Shown here: positions 11,401 to 23,077 of the stretch, one piece after another | Position numbering within the stretch: the first letter of the stretch is position 1 | Layout of the letters: each line of letters opens with the position of its first letter | NCBI GenBank assembly: GCA_951213105.1 | Contig: OX578140.1 | Span: forward strand, 29,946,780-30,010,779 | DNA length: 64,000 bases | Direction of reading: 5' to 3' | Source of the DNA: Amaurobius ferox | Lineage: Eukaryota > Arthropoda > Arachnida > Araneae > Amaurobiidae | Program-made: the position numbers and the translations under genes | The notes under the pieces: generated by a model | Told to the model about the DNA's origin: nothing | Seen by the model: only the letters and a program-made list of their open reading frames with translations | The model's database searches: none

Positions 11401-14060
11401 TATAACCCTTGAAAATTTCAAATGTTATAAAATATAAATTAATCTTTGAGAATACAGTGAAATTACTAATTTGGCAGTTCTGGGGTTTGACCTCGTGGCC
11501 AAAGAATGGTATGCCAAAGTTATAGCTCTATGTTAAAGATATCATGCATAAATCATTTAATGCCGCTTATGAGAGATTCCCTGTCCCAATGTTACAGGAC
11601 TGTTACTCATAGTAATCCTTTTGATGCAAATGCTGTAGGAATGCAGATGAAGCGCGCGAGTTTTAACTTTAGGAAAGAAAAACCACGAGGTTGAGATGAA
11701 ATATAAATGCAAGGAACTGTGTAGTTGATCATGTTCTCTGTAACACAAATCCAAGCTATTTGAATCCTGCAACATAACCACCTGCACCCTGAAGTCATCA
11801 GTTGTAAATTTGAGAAGTTAAATACTGCAGCAAGAACACCAAATTATTAATTTGTTAGTGCCGGTTTTTGGCTCGATGCTAAAAAGTGTAAAGTGGGATT
11901 TACAGAGTTGACCTGAAGATATCGCCAGTTCAAGGCTTTCTGAATATTGGCTATAAATCCAATAAGTCAACGAAAAACCATTTATATGCAGGTTCAATAA
12001 TGATATATGAATATGATATCCAGAGAATATTAGTTACAATTATAATTAATGTAATGGGTTTTTTATGAAACAATTTAGCATTATCACTGAGTGTTATAAT
12101 ACGTCAATGACACTTTTTATCTGTAAGTGCATATAGACTAATTTGTTAAGAGATGTTTCGTACAAAATAACAATTTAATTTGTTACACTTGTAAAGTTTT
12201 TTTAGGCCTACTTAGCCATCTTCGGTAGCATAACTATTCTGTTTTGCTCGTTCAAGCAACTAGCCCATAAGTAAGAGTCGGGAAAATAGGACTAAATTTG
12301 GAAAGCAAATCTGGTACTCTGTTTTTACAGCTTCAAGAGAATTATACGGAGTATAACACTTGAAAATTTCATATGTTAGCGTACCGCGATATAATTTTAG
12401 CATAGAAGAAACAAATTCTTAAAACATCGGGAGAAGTTTAAATGATCAAAGGATCATGGCATTTGCATGGCGAAATCACTCGAGGAAAATATAAATATGC
12501 GAGAACACCCAGACATCGTATATATTTGTAAGTCTAAGCAATAATTCAATTTGTAGCTGGTCCCTTTCTTTATGGTGAATTCCTTTTTTTTTTTAAATCA
12601 GATTTTTACGGAAAGTTCAGGTAAAGAGATGAAATATTTTATACGTGCAGCTCACACTGCTGCTAATGTAATAAAACTAATAAAGCGTCATAAATAACAT
12701 CCAACAGAAATGAATAGTTCTAAAAAGTTTCGAAAGCAACCTTCACCGTTAAAGCAAGATCAGGAACTACTGTTAGATCAGCTAACGTTTTCTCTTTGGT
12801 AGTTTACCGTTCATTCATTGAGTATCCTATTGTGGTGCCGCCTTTACTGCAAGACTACGCAGGTTTCTGCTTAGCCAGCCAACGCTGTTAATGCGCATGT
12901 CTGTGGCAATGGATTTAATGTTCTGCAATCTCCACGACTTCAGTTTCCGAATTTGCCAGTTTCACAGTTTCAAAGCTTCAAGCATCAGAGTTCCGAGATC
13001 TGAACTCTACTTACGCATCTCGAGATATTTGATCGCTATGAGTGAATCTAGTTGCTGGCAGCTGAGCTTTTTGCTATGACATTTTAAGGCCACGTATGTC
13101 ATACTGTAATGCATATATATTTTCTAGTTGAGTTAAAGGTATTCGTCTCTTACCACTCCCATAAAATGGTGACCTCCATAGTTGTTTCTTCCTCCTATTT
13201 TTACCGAAGTTTTCTCTTCTCGTTTTTTGACACCCACTATCATTGATTCAGTTTCATTTGCTATTCTAACAGAAGTTGCCAATCTTGTCTTAAACAACTG
13301 AACTTGCGGGTTTTGCTTATCCTGACAAAGAAGACTATTTTTTGCTTTCGAAATCGGTTGCCGATATAAATTTTATATCTGATGGTGCCGTAAGCCAATA
13401 TTTATTTGCTTTATGAAGTTATTTAATTTCAACTAATGAAAGCGCAATATTTATTTGTTTTATGAAGTTATTTAACTTTAACTAATTAAAGCGCAATATA
13501 TATTTAATTAATTGGGAGTTTTACTATTCAGTACCAATATAAAATACTAGGTTTTGAATTTTAGCAGAAATATTACTCACACAGTTTGGACTGTTTTTAC
13601 AAAATACTGCACTTTATTTTGATAAGCTTTATAATCGCAAGTAATGTCTAAGATTTATATTAAAGGAAATAAAGCTCCTTATTACTTTTTCCGAACACAT
13701 TTCAAGTTATTTGCTTTAAAAAGTATTGAAAAGTACTGCACCCTTGGGAAAATGTGAATTCTATTCTTATTGCTTTGAATTCTATATTTTTAAAAGTAAA
13801 AACAACTTCGCTCAATTACTATCAGAGAAAGTAAATTTTATATCAAAGCTACTCGTCAAGGCTTTTGAATGTTTTTATATCGTATTCTTGCTCACAAATA
13901 TTCGGTCCAAAGAAATTTGCATGCCTTATAAGTGTAAATGCATGACTAGTGTTGAAAACATTGTCAGAATATTTTAATGCACAGCATAGTGTCAGCATTG
14001 TTGGGAGGACATAAGATAATTTTCACAAACGTATATAGGGAAATATGTTTAATTTTATAT
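11401..14060. other. No gene seen; possible element remnant at 12.8-13.5 kb
   Basis: No recognisable protein. The phrase TTATCCTGACAAAGAAG...TTTCGAAATCGGTTG at 13317-13367 resembles CCTGACGAAG...GAAAC-GGTT phrases at 18028 and 25381, upstream of the receptor genes, and the tail phrase of the Penelope-like fragment at 22.5 kb. A roughly 60-bp duplication (TTATTTG-TTTATGAAGTTATT) lies at 13400-13490. The 12.83-13.09 kb stretch is less AT-rich, but I cannot assign it. Confidence 0.4.
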
Positions 14061-14061
14061 G

Positions 14062-15956
14062 GAACTAGCAGCATACCCGTTCTTCGTACGGAGTATATAA
14101 TATAAAGAAACTTGAAATTCATAATCATGCGCAAATTCTTATAGTATACTAAATGACATGTTTAATCAAAATATTCTGTTAAAATATTTAATATAATGCT
14201 CCTAAAAAGAAGTTTAAGAATCTCTGTTCTCGCTATATAAAATTGTCTTCATGGACATATCTGAAGAATAAAACATCTTGGACCCCTTATGTAAGCAAAT
14301 ATAAAAAAAAAATATGGAATTGAATCAATATATGCAAAATAAAAGCGTTAAAATTGTATGGGACTCATACTAATTATATACGCGAATATTAGAAAATATA
14401 ACCTGTATTAGTAGATTACGGGTTTATTGGTATTTTCAATTTATACATGTAATCTTTAATTTTTTACCGTCATTTATTCCAATATATGTCAAAATTAAAG
14501 TGCTAAAATTATATGGGGAGATATACACGTACTACTTATAATGTCCGATTATTAGTAGAAGATTACCCGTTTTGCAATATGAGTCTCAAGTGTTTTTTGG
14601 TAAAATACAACAGACGACGTAACAAATTGAATATATAATTAATCTCCTTAATCTTCATACCAGAAGACTGTACTTGATTCCAATATATAGCCAATATATG
14701 TCAAAATATATGCCAATATACCTGTACTACTTATATTCTCGTAGGTTAGAAGATATACCCGTGCATTCCTAGAAGATTACTCGTACAACGTACAATATGC
14801 GTGTGTCAGCAATTTTTGCCGCAATAAAACAATGGCGTAATAACTTAAAAATATCAATAATCACTGAATCAATAATTCCGGAAAATATCAATAATAATAA
14901 TGTTTAAACCTGAAGAGTATAATTGATATTATCCATTCCAAATTGAAATGGCAATGAAATTTATTTTATATACATATCTTCATTATTCAAATCGGAAAGG
15001 ATTTAATAAAAATCGTCTGCCGCATAAACACATTGGATTTAAATCCGTTGCTAAGCGACATGATATCATTTGCTTCAAATAAATTGGTAGAAAAAATATC
15101 GTCTAAATAGTTATATTTCTATGGAACATTTGGCGACAGTTTCGTCAAATTAGCGACATTTTAAAAAATCCCCAAATTTATCGCCAAGTGGGACTGTAGA
15201 ACTGACAGTTCCACTTTGCGACAAATTGACGAAATATCATCACAATACTATCCCCTAACAAAAAACAATTAATATCATTTATGTAGCGCCATTTTATCAA
15301 TTTCAAGATATTTTTATAGATTTGAAAACATTTTTATCAATGTGGTGACATTTTAAAAATTCGCTAAATGTATTACTAAGTAGGATGGTTGGTCTGACAG
15401 ATAAATGCTAACCAAACATCATTTCAGTACTCTCTTCTAACAAAACAAAAAAAAATTTCATTGATATGTAGAAGACCCAAGCCACACGACCTACACGAAG
15501 GTTTATGGCAGCTGTTTGTGTGTCGTTTATATCACTTTGGCGACATTTCCGTCAATTTGGCAAAGTTTAAGAAAAGTTGTCAAATTAGCGATATCCCTCC
15601 AAATTCGTAGCTTTGAATTTTCAGATCTGAATGAAATATTCTTATCCCGTTTCAATATACTAAATGAAAACACTACAATTGTATTAGAAGATATACCCGC
15701 TCTACTCTTTTTCTGTTTCAACAATCGGCTATATGAATTTATTGGCTAAACACAATATATGAGTTTAGTAGCTAAATACGATATAAGCTTGAAAACTCTT
15801 TGCCAAAATAAATGAAATTGATGTACGCAGTCAGCAATTAATATAATTAAAAGAAAAATCAAACCGTCCATTCATAAGATATAGTTTTATATCCATTTAT
15901 TTATTATTTAAATCGAAAAAAAATAATAAAAACTTTAACAAACACATTTAATTTAA
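14062..15956 (+). repeat. Family D element, copy with GGCGAC core
   Basis: Starts AGCAGCATACCCGTTCTTCG, followed by TATAATATAAAGAAACTTG, the family D 5' end. Further on are repeated words (TTAGTAGAAGATTACCCGT, CCAATATATG-C/TCAA) and a 'GGCGAC' tract (15125-15620). Colinear in part with 15957-17395 and 44220-45783. A diverged SINE 3' end is embedded near 15476-15520. No coding capacity. Confidence 0.6.
15474..15525 (-). mobile_element. Short, diverged SINE 3' end
   Basis: On the minus strand AAACAGCTGCCATAAACCTT then CGTGTAGGTCGTGTGGCTTG resembles the SINE 3' hairpin end (AAACAGTTACCTTACACC ... GGTAGGTCGGACGGTCTGGG). About 50 bp, heavily changed, no clear target duplication. Confidence 0.35.
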
Positions 15957-17398
15957 TCCGTTATTCGTACGGAGTGTATAATTTAAAGAAACTTATAGTT
16001 CGCAATCATGTGCAAATTCTGTTAAAATATTAAATTTATTGCTCCTAAAGAGAAGTTTAAGAATATATGTTCTCACTATGCAAAATTATCTTCACGATCA
16101 GATCTGAAGAATAAAACATCCTGCCCTCTTTTGTAAGCAAATTTACAGAAGAAAAAATAGGAATTGAATGAATATATGCAACCCCGTACTAATTATATTG
16201 TCGCAGATCAGAAAATATGCCAATGTGTTAGTAGAAGATTACCCGTATTACAATATGCGTCTCAAAAATAATTGCCAAAATAAAAGAGATGATGTAATAA
16301 ATTGAAAACATCAATAATATCCGTACTCTTTATACCAGAAGGTCGTAATTGATTCCAATATATGCCAATATATATCAAAACATATGTCAATATACCTGTA
16401 CTACTTATATTCTCGTAGATTAAAAGATATACACGTGTATTTATAGAAGATTCGTACAACATACAATATATGAGTTTAAACAATTTTTGTCATAATAAAA
16501 TAATTGCATAATAACTTGAAAATATCAGTAATCCTTGAATCAATAATCCCCGAAAATATCAATAATAATAATTTTTAAACCTGAAGACCGTAATTGATAT
16601 TATCCAGTCAAAAATGCTATAAGAAAAATCAAATCGTTCTTTTCTAAAATATATTTTTATATCCATTTATTTATTATTCAAATCGAAAAAATAATTATTA
16701 AAATTAACAGACAGATTTAATTTAATTGCGTTTCTGAGTAACATGATATAAGATAGAATCTTATAACATGTTATAAGATTCTATGTCTTATAACATAAAC
16801 TGCGAAATTAAATAACGATTTTGATTTCTCTATACTTCTCATTGTTCCGTAAAAGCTTGTTTTAAATAAACTATGAACCATAGAGATAGATTTCCCCTTT
16901 TAATCATGTTTCAAACAATACATGTTTTCAGAAAGTGACTAATTAACGCAAACAATCTCCCATCAAACTCAGAGATTAAATTGTAATTCACTTTCAAACG
17001 ATTTTCAAGCTTTTCGTTTGGATAAACCACGGAGTTAGGGAGTAGAACTCCTAGGAAAAAGTTCCGTTTTCCATTAATATCTCGACAACCCCAGGTCTTA
17101 GAAACTCGAAAATTGGACAAAATTTATGGGGGGATATTTCAAGGCTATCCACCAAATTTCATTAAATTCGGTTCAGCCGTTTTTCCGTGATGATGAGACA
17201 AACGAAAATGTCGTTTTTTACTAATATCTCGAGAACCACTGGTCGTAAAAACTCAAAACACAGATATAATTTTAAGTGGGGCTATTTCTAGGCTACCCAC
17301 AAAATTTCATCAAATTCTGTTCAGCCGTTCTCCCCTGATGATGGGACAAACAGACAGACAGACATACAGACAGACAGATTTTCATTTTTATTTATATA
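15957..17398 (+). repeat. Family D element, second copy, with (CAGA)n 3' end
   Basis: Starts with CCGTTATTCGTACGGAGTG, a variant of the family D 5' end, and repeats the internal order of the preceding copy. It ends with two copies of 'AAATTTCATNAAATTCNGTTCAGCCGTT' (about 17153-17190 and 17303-17330), GATGATGGGACAAACAGACA, (CAGA)n and TTTTATTTATATAGA. The minus frame at 16911-17120 is repeat. A copy-specific perfect palindrome lies at 16753-16784. Confidence 0.65.
16753..16784. repeat. Perfect 32-bp palindrome
   Basis: Both strands read the same over 32 bp, centred on ACATGT. Weaker symmetry continues outward (ATGATATAAG on the left against ATGTTATAAGAC on the right in reverse). The equivalent place in the family D copy at about 45330 has no palindrome, so it arose in this copy. 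Confidence 0.7.
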
Positions 17399-17889
17399 GA
17401 CTAGCAAAATAAAAAAGACTGGTAGATAATCTTGATCTGGCCGCACTAAAGAAGAAAATTCGTCATATGTTTTTTTAAGCAATCGTATGATTTTAACAAT
17501 TTATTTGAGTGACATTTTATGTTGTGTTTTACTAACTTCACTTATATTTACTCTAGTGAATAAATGTAATTTATGACATGCCACAACAGATCATAAAACT
17601 TAGAAGACATGCTTCTAAAATATTGCTTGTGCATCTACTAAATGACGCAACATTCCTCACAGAACTGGAGGGAATATATATTTTTAATCGAAAAAATTTT
17701 TTCAGAAAGTAGTTGTCAATTTATAACAGCATGTGTTTAGTTCTTCGATGTCACGTAGTAGACCATTTGAAAATGTAAATAGTGAAAATGGAATAAAAAT
17801 ATCAACTAGTTTCGAAAGAAAAAACAGAAACCATTACTCATAACATGTTTGGCAACTGCTATTAGAACAGCAAACGGGACTGAAGAAAT
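17399..17889. other. No gene seen
   Basis: AT-rich sequence between the family D element and the start of the receptor duplication. No reading frame or known repeat recognised. Confidence 0.5.
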
Positions 17890-18826
17890 GTAAAGTCCTG
17901 GATTTCTCCCCTCTTTCCTCCTCTGGCCGTTGGCAAGTCTTTTTCCCTACTTCAGTTACGTTTGATGTTCTAACAGCAATTTTTGAACTTGCTACAACGA
18001 CTGATAGTTTCTAGCGCTTCTTGTTTGTCCTGACGAAGGCTGTATTTGCCTTCCAAACTAGTTGATAAATTTAATTTTGTGGTGGATGTTTTAGTTTTTT
18101 ATTACTTATTTCTAACTGCGAAATTGTCGTAACGGGTTCAGCTAGACTAAGATTAAATTCTGTTGATACTAATATTTTCAATTTCTAGGAACGCAATTCT
18201 CTGCAATCTCTGCAAATGAGTGCAAAACCATCGGTAAAAGACATTAAAATAAAATAAATATTTCTAAATGTCAAAAGGGGGACTTGTTACAATGACACGA
18301 TATATATCCCATTCTTCTAATAATTTTTCAAAATATTTGATGCTTTTTTTGTTATCTGTTAAGAGAACCACAATTAATTTATCCTAACACAAACAGCTAT
18401 TAATTTATCCTAACACAAACAGCTAGTTTTATAAAAATATATTGTTACGCTATATAGAAATTAGATATAGATTTTTATGAAGAAGCACAATAAAAATGTC
18501 CTTGGGTATACAAACGTATTGAGAGAACATGCAATTTTATAATCCATCATTTTTCTGTTCGACTACCAAGACACGCCACGCAAGTTTAGAACTCTGATAC
18601 TAGAATTTTTCACTTTTGATTCGTGAAATTCAAAATATGAACTTCATTTTATTTTGCAATAATTTAATCAAGCATTGAGATGTCCAAAACTTCAAAAAAT
18701 AACTATTTTCAACTATAATTAACTATATAAATTATTATTAACTATGATTTTTATTTTACGACATGTAATTTAAGCAAAAGAAAATATTTGCTAAAACTCT
18801 CATTTTTCATAATCCGTAAAATTTTA

Positions 18827-18918
18827 GATCAATTAAAATTTATTACAGTTGATTTATGCTTAGTTGATGCACTATAGACATATTTAAAAATATCTACCGC
18901 AAAAATTATTTCAGAAAA
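18827..18918 (+). promoter_or_regulatory. Conserved promoter-proximal block of receptor gene 1
   Basis: The roughly 90 bp before the start codon are conserved with 26090-26173 before receptor 2 (AATTAAAATTTATTA, AGTTGATTTA, AGTTGATG-ACT). TTATTTCAG ends at 18914, four bases before the ATG, and would serve as a splice acceptor for a 5'-UTR intron. The paralogue reads TTATGTCAT at this place, so this acceptor is not conserved. Which sequences drive expression cannot be told from the DNA alone. Confidence 0.35.
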
Positions 18919-20064
18919 ATGGTTAAACCTGCTTGCCCCAATTTTACTCAATTTTATTCCACAGTTCAGATTGTTCTGTGTTGTTTCACGTTTGTGGGAA
19001 TTCCCTTTATTAGGCAACGACATGCTTACAAAGGAAAGAAATATAGATTGCAAAAAATTATTTTTATTTTTATCACACTATATTTTGTAATTAATTCTAT
19101 ATTTATGGCAGGAATAAGAATTTACGGATTAGTATGGAAAAATGGTAACATTGTATCAATTTTAAACAACGTTGCTGCAAACAGTTTGTCTGTGATATTG
19201 CGGTTAAGTTTCATTATGAAAATTAGAAACCTAAGTATGCTTTTAACTAGCATAATTAAGTTTATTGGCTGCTTCCAACAAGATTATAATATAATGCATA
19301 AAATATGCATTGTATTTGTATCAATTATGTGCTTAAAGGTTCCTTCAGTTATAATGCCTTGTATTTTGTATACACTTGTTAAAGTATATGTAAGCCCCTC
19401 TTATTGTTTTAGCTGTAATGCTCCTGATAGGCTAACAGAAACAGTGATTTCTATAGTACAGTTCACATTTGAAGTCGAGAGGGTTTGTTTACCAGCTATA
19501 GCAACAGTCTTATTTTCTTTTGTTAATGCAACATTTGGCAATGCACTACTAAATTCCCTTCTAGACCAATTGCATATAATGCGTGATTCTCCAACATCAA
19601 AGAATAGTAAGAAGAGTCTTCATATATATGCCAGTATAAGAAGAATCTGGATCCAGATTGAAGAAGTGGCTTCCTTGAATGTATTTCTAATTTATTCTTT
19701 ATTATTTACCTCCTTATTATATTCAATGCACATATTTTCATTTCCTGAAGAAAATGATGAATACATACCAAAATCATCATTCAAGGTGATATTTTACTGT
19801 GCATTGTTGATCAATTTGTGCATATCTGCTTCTAAGGCATCTGAAATCTGGAAACGTTGCCGGGTCATCGTGCACGAAGTCATCCTAAGCCATGGAAGAG
19901 ACCATGCCGAAGTCAGCAATAAAGACATGCTGAATTTGATGTCACTCTTAGACGGAGCAAAAATGAAAATGAATTTCACATGTTTGGGCATATTTAATTT
20001 AGATCTGAATCTGTTACTAACAACAGCAGGAATGCTTGTAACCTTTGGAGTTGTAATGCAATGA
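18919..20064 (+). CDS. Gustatory receptor-like 7TM protein 1 (381 aa)
   Basis: A complete single-exon gene from ATG (18919) to TGA (20062-20064). Hydrophobic segments lie near residues 14-33, 46-67, 81-103, 128-152, 173-206, 252-275, 287-306 and 362-381; one of the eight may not span the membrane. The C-terminal third carries the family signature: an intracellular-type stretch (about 307-350), then FTCLGIF-N-LD (353-362) and a last helix ending TFGVVMQ, comparable to the TY-hydrophobic-Q ending of arthropod gustatory receptors. Members of that family are ligand-gated cation channels in chemosensory neurons; ligand and site of expression cannot be inferred here. Length fits the family (about 350-450 aa). 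Two cysteines (163, 166) sit in a predicted outer loop. An AATAAA is at 20166-20171. It is the left copy of a tandem pair; receptor 2 is about two thirds identical by eye. No stop, frameshift or intron is seen. Confidence 0.85.
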   Translation: MVKPACPNFTQFYSTVQIVLCCFTFVGIPFIRQRHAYKGKKYRLQKIIFIFITLYFVINSIFMAGIRIYGLVWKNGNIVSILNNVAANSLSVILRLSFIMKIRNLSMLLTSIIKFIGCFQQDYNIMHKICIVFVSIMCLKVPSVIMPCILYTLVKVYVSPSYCFSCNAPDRLTETVISIVQFTFEVERVCLPAIATVLFSFVNATFGNALLNSLLDQLHIMRDSPTSKNSKKSLHIYASIRRIWIQIEEVASLNVFLIYSLLFTSLLYSMHIFSFPEENDEYIPKSSFKVIFYCALLINLCISASKASEIWKRCRVIVHEVILSHGRDHAEVSNKDMLNLMSLLDGAKMKMNFTCLGIFNLDLNLLLTTAGMLVTFGVVMQ

Positions 20065-20165
20065 TTGAAAATACCCTATTTCTAAAATATTTGAATAATT
20101 TGTATTTAGTCCTGAGCGAAATGTTACTCACTTGCCAAGTTAGGCATAGACGTAAATATTGAAAG

Positions 20166-20171
20166 AATAAA
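20166..20171 (+). terminator. Polyadenylation signal of receptor gene 1
   Basis: AATAAA about 100 nt past the stop codon and just before a SINE insertion. The paralogue (receptor 2) does not show an AATAAA at the matching distance. Confidence 0.45.
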
Positions 20172-20174
20172 TTC

Positions 20175-20306
20175 AACACTAAGCATGTTGTTGTTGTTGA
20201 GACCCAGATCGTCCGACCTACCAGAAAGGTGTAAGGTAAACGTTTGGACGGCCGGGAAGTGCCACCCAATTTAGACCGGAACCCAGTAGGGGAACATTAA
20301 GCATGT
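20175..20306 (-). mobile_element. 5'-truncated SINE with target duplication
   Basis: Bounded by aacactaagcatgt (20175-20188) and aacattaagcatgt (20293-20306), one mismatch. The 104-bp body on the minus strand starts near GGTTCCGGTCTAAATTGGG, continues GGCACTTCCCGGCCGTCCAA, and ends GGTCGGACGATCTGGGTC with an (AAC)n tail. It lies just beyond the receptor 1 stop. I see no counterpart after receptor 2, so it inserted after the duplication. The minus frame 19994-20269 is a shadow. Confidence 0.8.
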
Positions 20307-20850
20307 GGAATTCGAAATTTCTACTGCATGGGACAATATGTTTATGACTTTTAATTATTCATTGATTACTTAAATGAATCTAATTATACGTTGTTTGTGA
20401 AATTTATCATAGCAAAAAGTTATAATTAGGGGGATCAAATAGACTCTATTAGTAGACATGTGCCAATTTCTATTCATTTCCTTGCCTGGTTCAAGATTAA
20501 AATTCAACGGGGTGTAATTTAAGGAATTGGAACTTTCAAAAAGTTGTTGATAACTTTTTTAATTTTATGATGCATGACTATGTTGTTAAGTTTTAATTAT
20601 GCTTGTACTAAACATCGATTGAAGTTTGTAGCTACGTTTGAAATATATTTGAGTTTAGTACAGTGAGTAAAATATTGTCAATGCAGTGTTAAAGCAATTG
20701 TAAAAACAATCGAACATAGTTGTCAACGCCGATTATAAGCATAAGTGTAATTATACTGGCACTTCGCATGTTCTTACAATCTATAAGACAATTTTATCCT
20801 TCATATGTGTAACTTTCAATGTAGACATACTTTCTAATTGAGTTAAGATC

Positions 20851-21169
20851 ATTTCGTTGCAACTAGACTGAAAGCACGAGCCTTAATATATAACACTTTA
20901 TCGAAAGTGCTGTAACTAAAAAGAACTCCTTTGCAACTAAATGGAGTTTGCAATTGAATTCTTAGTGTCACCATCAATGATAATCTAACCCACTAATAAC
21001 AGAAATAAAATTTAGCATTTGTAAGAGGAAAAAAAATCGTAGATGTAGTAATGCCATACTTCGGAGAAATAGAATCATTTGCCAATTCATTTCTTTCTAT
21101 TCTAAAATTAGTCATAAAATTGTTAGAATTCTATATAATTCTGACTTCAGGTGGTTTGCTCCCTTATCC
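20851..21169. other. No gene seen
   Basis: AT-rich sequence between the receptor duplication and the foldback element; no features recognised. Confidence 0.5.
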
Positions 21170-21923
21170 CAGTAAATTTTCTGCCCTATCCGCGCGTTGT
21201 TAACTTTCGCGGCACACATATTTCGCCGAAATTCTGCTCAAACAGTTGCGAAATAGTTTCTGAAAGATAAAATGCAATGCTTAGATTATATTAAAACTAA
21301 ATTTAATGCCCCAAAAAACATAGAATATATTTTTTATTTTAATCCAAAATATTTTTGGTGCTGCCATCTGTTGTCGTAATTTAATTCATACCGATTATTT
21401 TTATTTTTAATGAACATTTTTAAATACCTATTCCTTCTAATATAGTGTTAAATACAACAACGATCATATATAATAATGTCACAATCACGGAAAGGTAATT
21501 TATCATTGTATAAATTTGATAAGGGATCTGAATGTACATCACCGAGGACTGCAGTTTTGTCTTCAAGTTCCTTTGTCTTCAAGTCCAAGTTCAATTACGT
21601 TTCCGTTATTATGGCATTATATATGATCTGTTGTATTTAATAGCGTATTAGAAGGAATAGACATTTAAAAATGTTCATTAAAAACTAAAAATAGTCGGTA
21701 TGAATTAAATTACAACAAATGGCAGCACCAAAAATATTTTAAATTAAAATAAAACATATATTCTATGTTTTATTGGGTATTAAATTTAGTTTTAATATAA
21801 TCCAAGCATAGCATTTTAACTATAAGAAAATATTTCGCAACTGTTTGAGCAGAATTTCGGCGAAATATATGTGCCGCGAAAGTTAACAAAGCGCGGATTG
21901 GGGGGGGGGGGGGGAATTTACTG
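21170..21923. mobile_element. Foldback element with ~310-bp inverted arms
   Basis: The left arm (21170 to about 21478) and the right arm (about 21616-21923) are reverse complements with scattered differences. Landmarks are CAGTAAATT at both outer ends, GTTAACTTTCGCGGCACA, TTTCGCCGAAATTCTGCTC, AATATTTTTGGTGCTGCCAT and GATCATATATAAT at the inner ends. The spacer of about 137 bp contains a TCTTCAAGT duplication and no coding sequence. A 14-18 bp G run (21897-21914) is unique to the right arm. This fits a foldback or MITE-type element. The minus frame 21770-21970 is inside an arm. Confidence 0.8.
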
Positions 21924-21948
21924 ACCCTCACCCTTAAGTAACCTATTG

Positions 21949-22270
21949 AAAAGTTCGATAAATACGGCATTTATCAAATTATTTGTCATTGCGGACTATC
22001 GTACATAAGTCAAACTAAACGTGGCTTAAAGTACCGCTTAAAAGAACACCAAAATTGTGTAAACACCAAAAAGTTAATAAATTTGCTATTTATAATTATT
22101 GTTGGATGAATAGTCAATGGTTTGATTTTTCTTTTGTCTCCTTTGTACGAAAGCGGCCTTCAATTTAGATTTGGATTCCTTTAAATCTTCTCATATTAAG
22201 AAAAAATCCAGTAATCTAGCACGTAATTTGCCATTGACTCCATATTTCTCAGAAGTATGGCATGACAACA
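21949..22270 (+). pseudogene. Penelope-like element fragment: GIY-YIG endonuclease end
   Basis: Translation from the TTC at about 21954 gives FDKYGIYQIICHCG, then LSYISQTKRGLKYRLKEHQ, the pattern of the GIY-YIG endonuclease that closes Penelope-like element polyproteins (K-GIY-I-C-CG--YIG-T-R-L--R--EH). After a frame change come DSFKSSHIKKKSSNLARN and LTPYFSEVWH, typical of the element's C-terminus. The reverse transcriptase part is absent and there are stops, so this is a 5'-truncated dead copy. The YIG tyrosine is kept but the glycine is changed (YIS). Confidence 0.75.
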
Positions 22271-22550
22271 TCTACATTTTTGTTTTCTTGAGTTCCCGCT
22301 CTATGTCTTTTACTTTCCCCGTTTGCGTCTCATGTTCATACTTCTTTTCTTTTCTATTTTTATTATTTTATTGCCCTTTCATGGCACTGCATAACGTTAC
22401 AATATTGTGGTGTCATTCAGACTTTTCAGTTTGACCGACATAGCCTTGCACTTATTTGGCCGTTCAAGTCCAGTCTCTTTGAATTGAAGAAGGGAGAAAA
22501 CTTGTTTCGGAAACGTACGTATATGTACGTATCATTTTACGTTATAAACC
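22271..22550 (+). mobile_element. Presumed 3' untranslated tail of the Penelope-like fragment
   Basis: Follows the endonuclease remnant and includes GAATTGAAGAAGGGAGAAAA then CTTGTTTCGGAAACGTACG, a 'GAAG...GAAACG' phrase common in the 3' tails of such elements. The end of the element is not clear. Confidence 0.45.
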
Positions 22551-23077
22551 AGTTCATTATTGGTTGTACGCTAATAATTAAGTGCTTCACTTCATTGGTA
22601 GCTTTTAAAAACAGTTTATAAATAAATGTAAAACAGAAAATGTATAAAAAAGTCTGTTCTTTCATTTTTAGCTTCATATATTTTTCGCATTTGTTTATAA
22701 ACTGGTATTTTTACAACTGGTTTAAACGACCTGTGTCATTCCGGAAACCGATTACTTGGCTTCTTAAACACTTTACAACATAATTGAAAATTTTTTATGA
22801 TTTTGTTCATTCTGTGTGGCTGTCCGATCGCAGGATAACTACCGTAAAAGTGATTTTATCAAAATAAAATGTTAGTATGCTGTTGAGACGATCTGTGGGA
22901 CATATGGGAATGTAAATGAATAATATCTCCCAATTAGATTTGGATCGAGCCCTGGTTGAAGAAATAAAATACATTGAAACATATGGGACCTAATATTTCA
23001 AAAATTTTAAAAGTAAAGTTAAAATTCCTAAATTGTTTCGAAAATTGTAGAAAATATTCAAATTACCCCATAAAATA

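Larger units (their letters stand above)
17890..20850. repeat. Duplicated segment, left copy (with receptor gene 1)
   Basis: Colinear with about 25200-28030. Shared landmarks in order: CCTGACGAAG near 18030, GGTTCAGCTAG near 18136, AATGACA near 18291, TACTAGAATTT near 18599, TTAAAATTTATTA near 18834, the whole receptor gene, ATTTATATTTAG-like sequence after the stop, and CCTTCATATGT near 20799. Coordinates of the ends are approximate because similarity fades gradually. Confidence 0.75.

Noticed and set aside
18911..18918. Receptor 1 as an internal exon joined to upstream coding sequence
   Set aside because: A TTATTTCAG acceptor-like site is present, but the paralogue lacks it and both genes begin MVKPAC at the same ATG, so the complete single-exon model is preferred; a non-coding 5' exon remains possible.
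22171..22434. Separate 87-codon gene
   Set aside because: Its first half is the frame-shifted C-terminal part of the Penelope-like remnant and the remainder is 3' tail translation.
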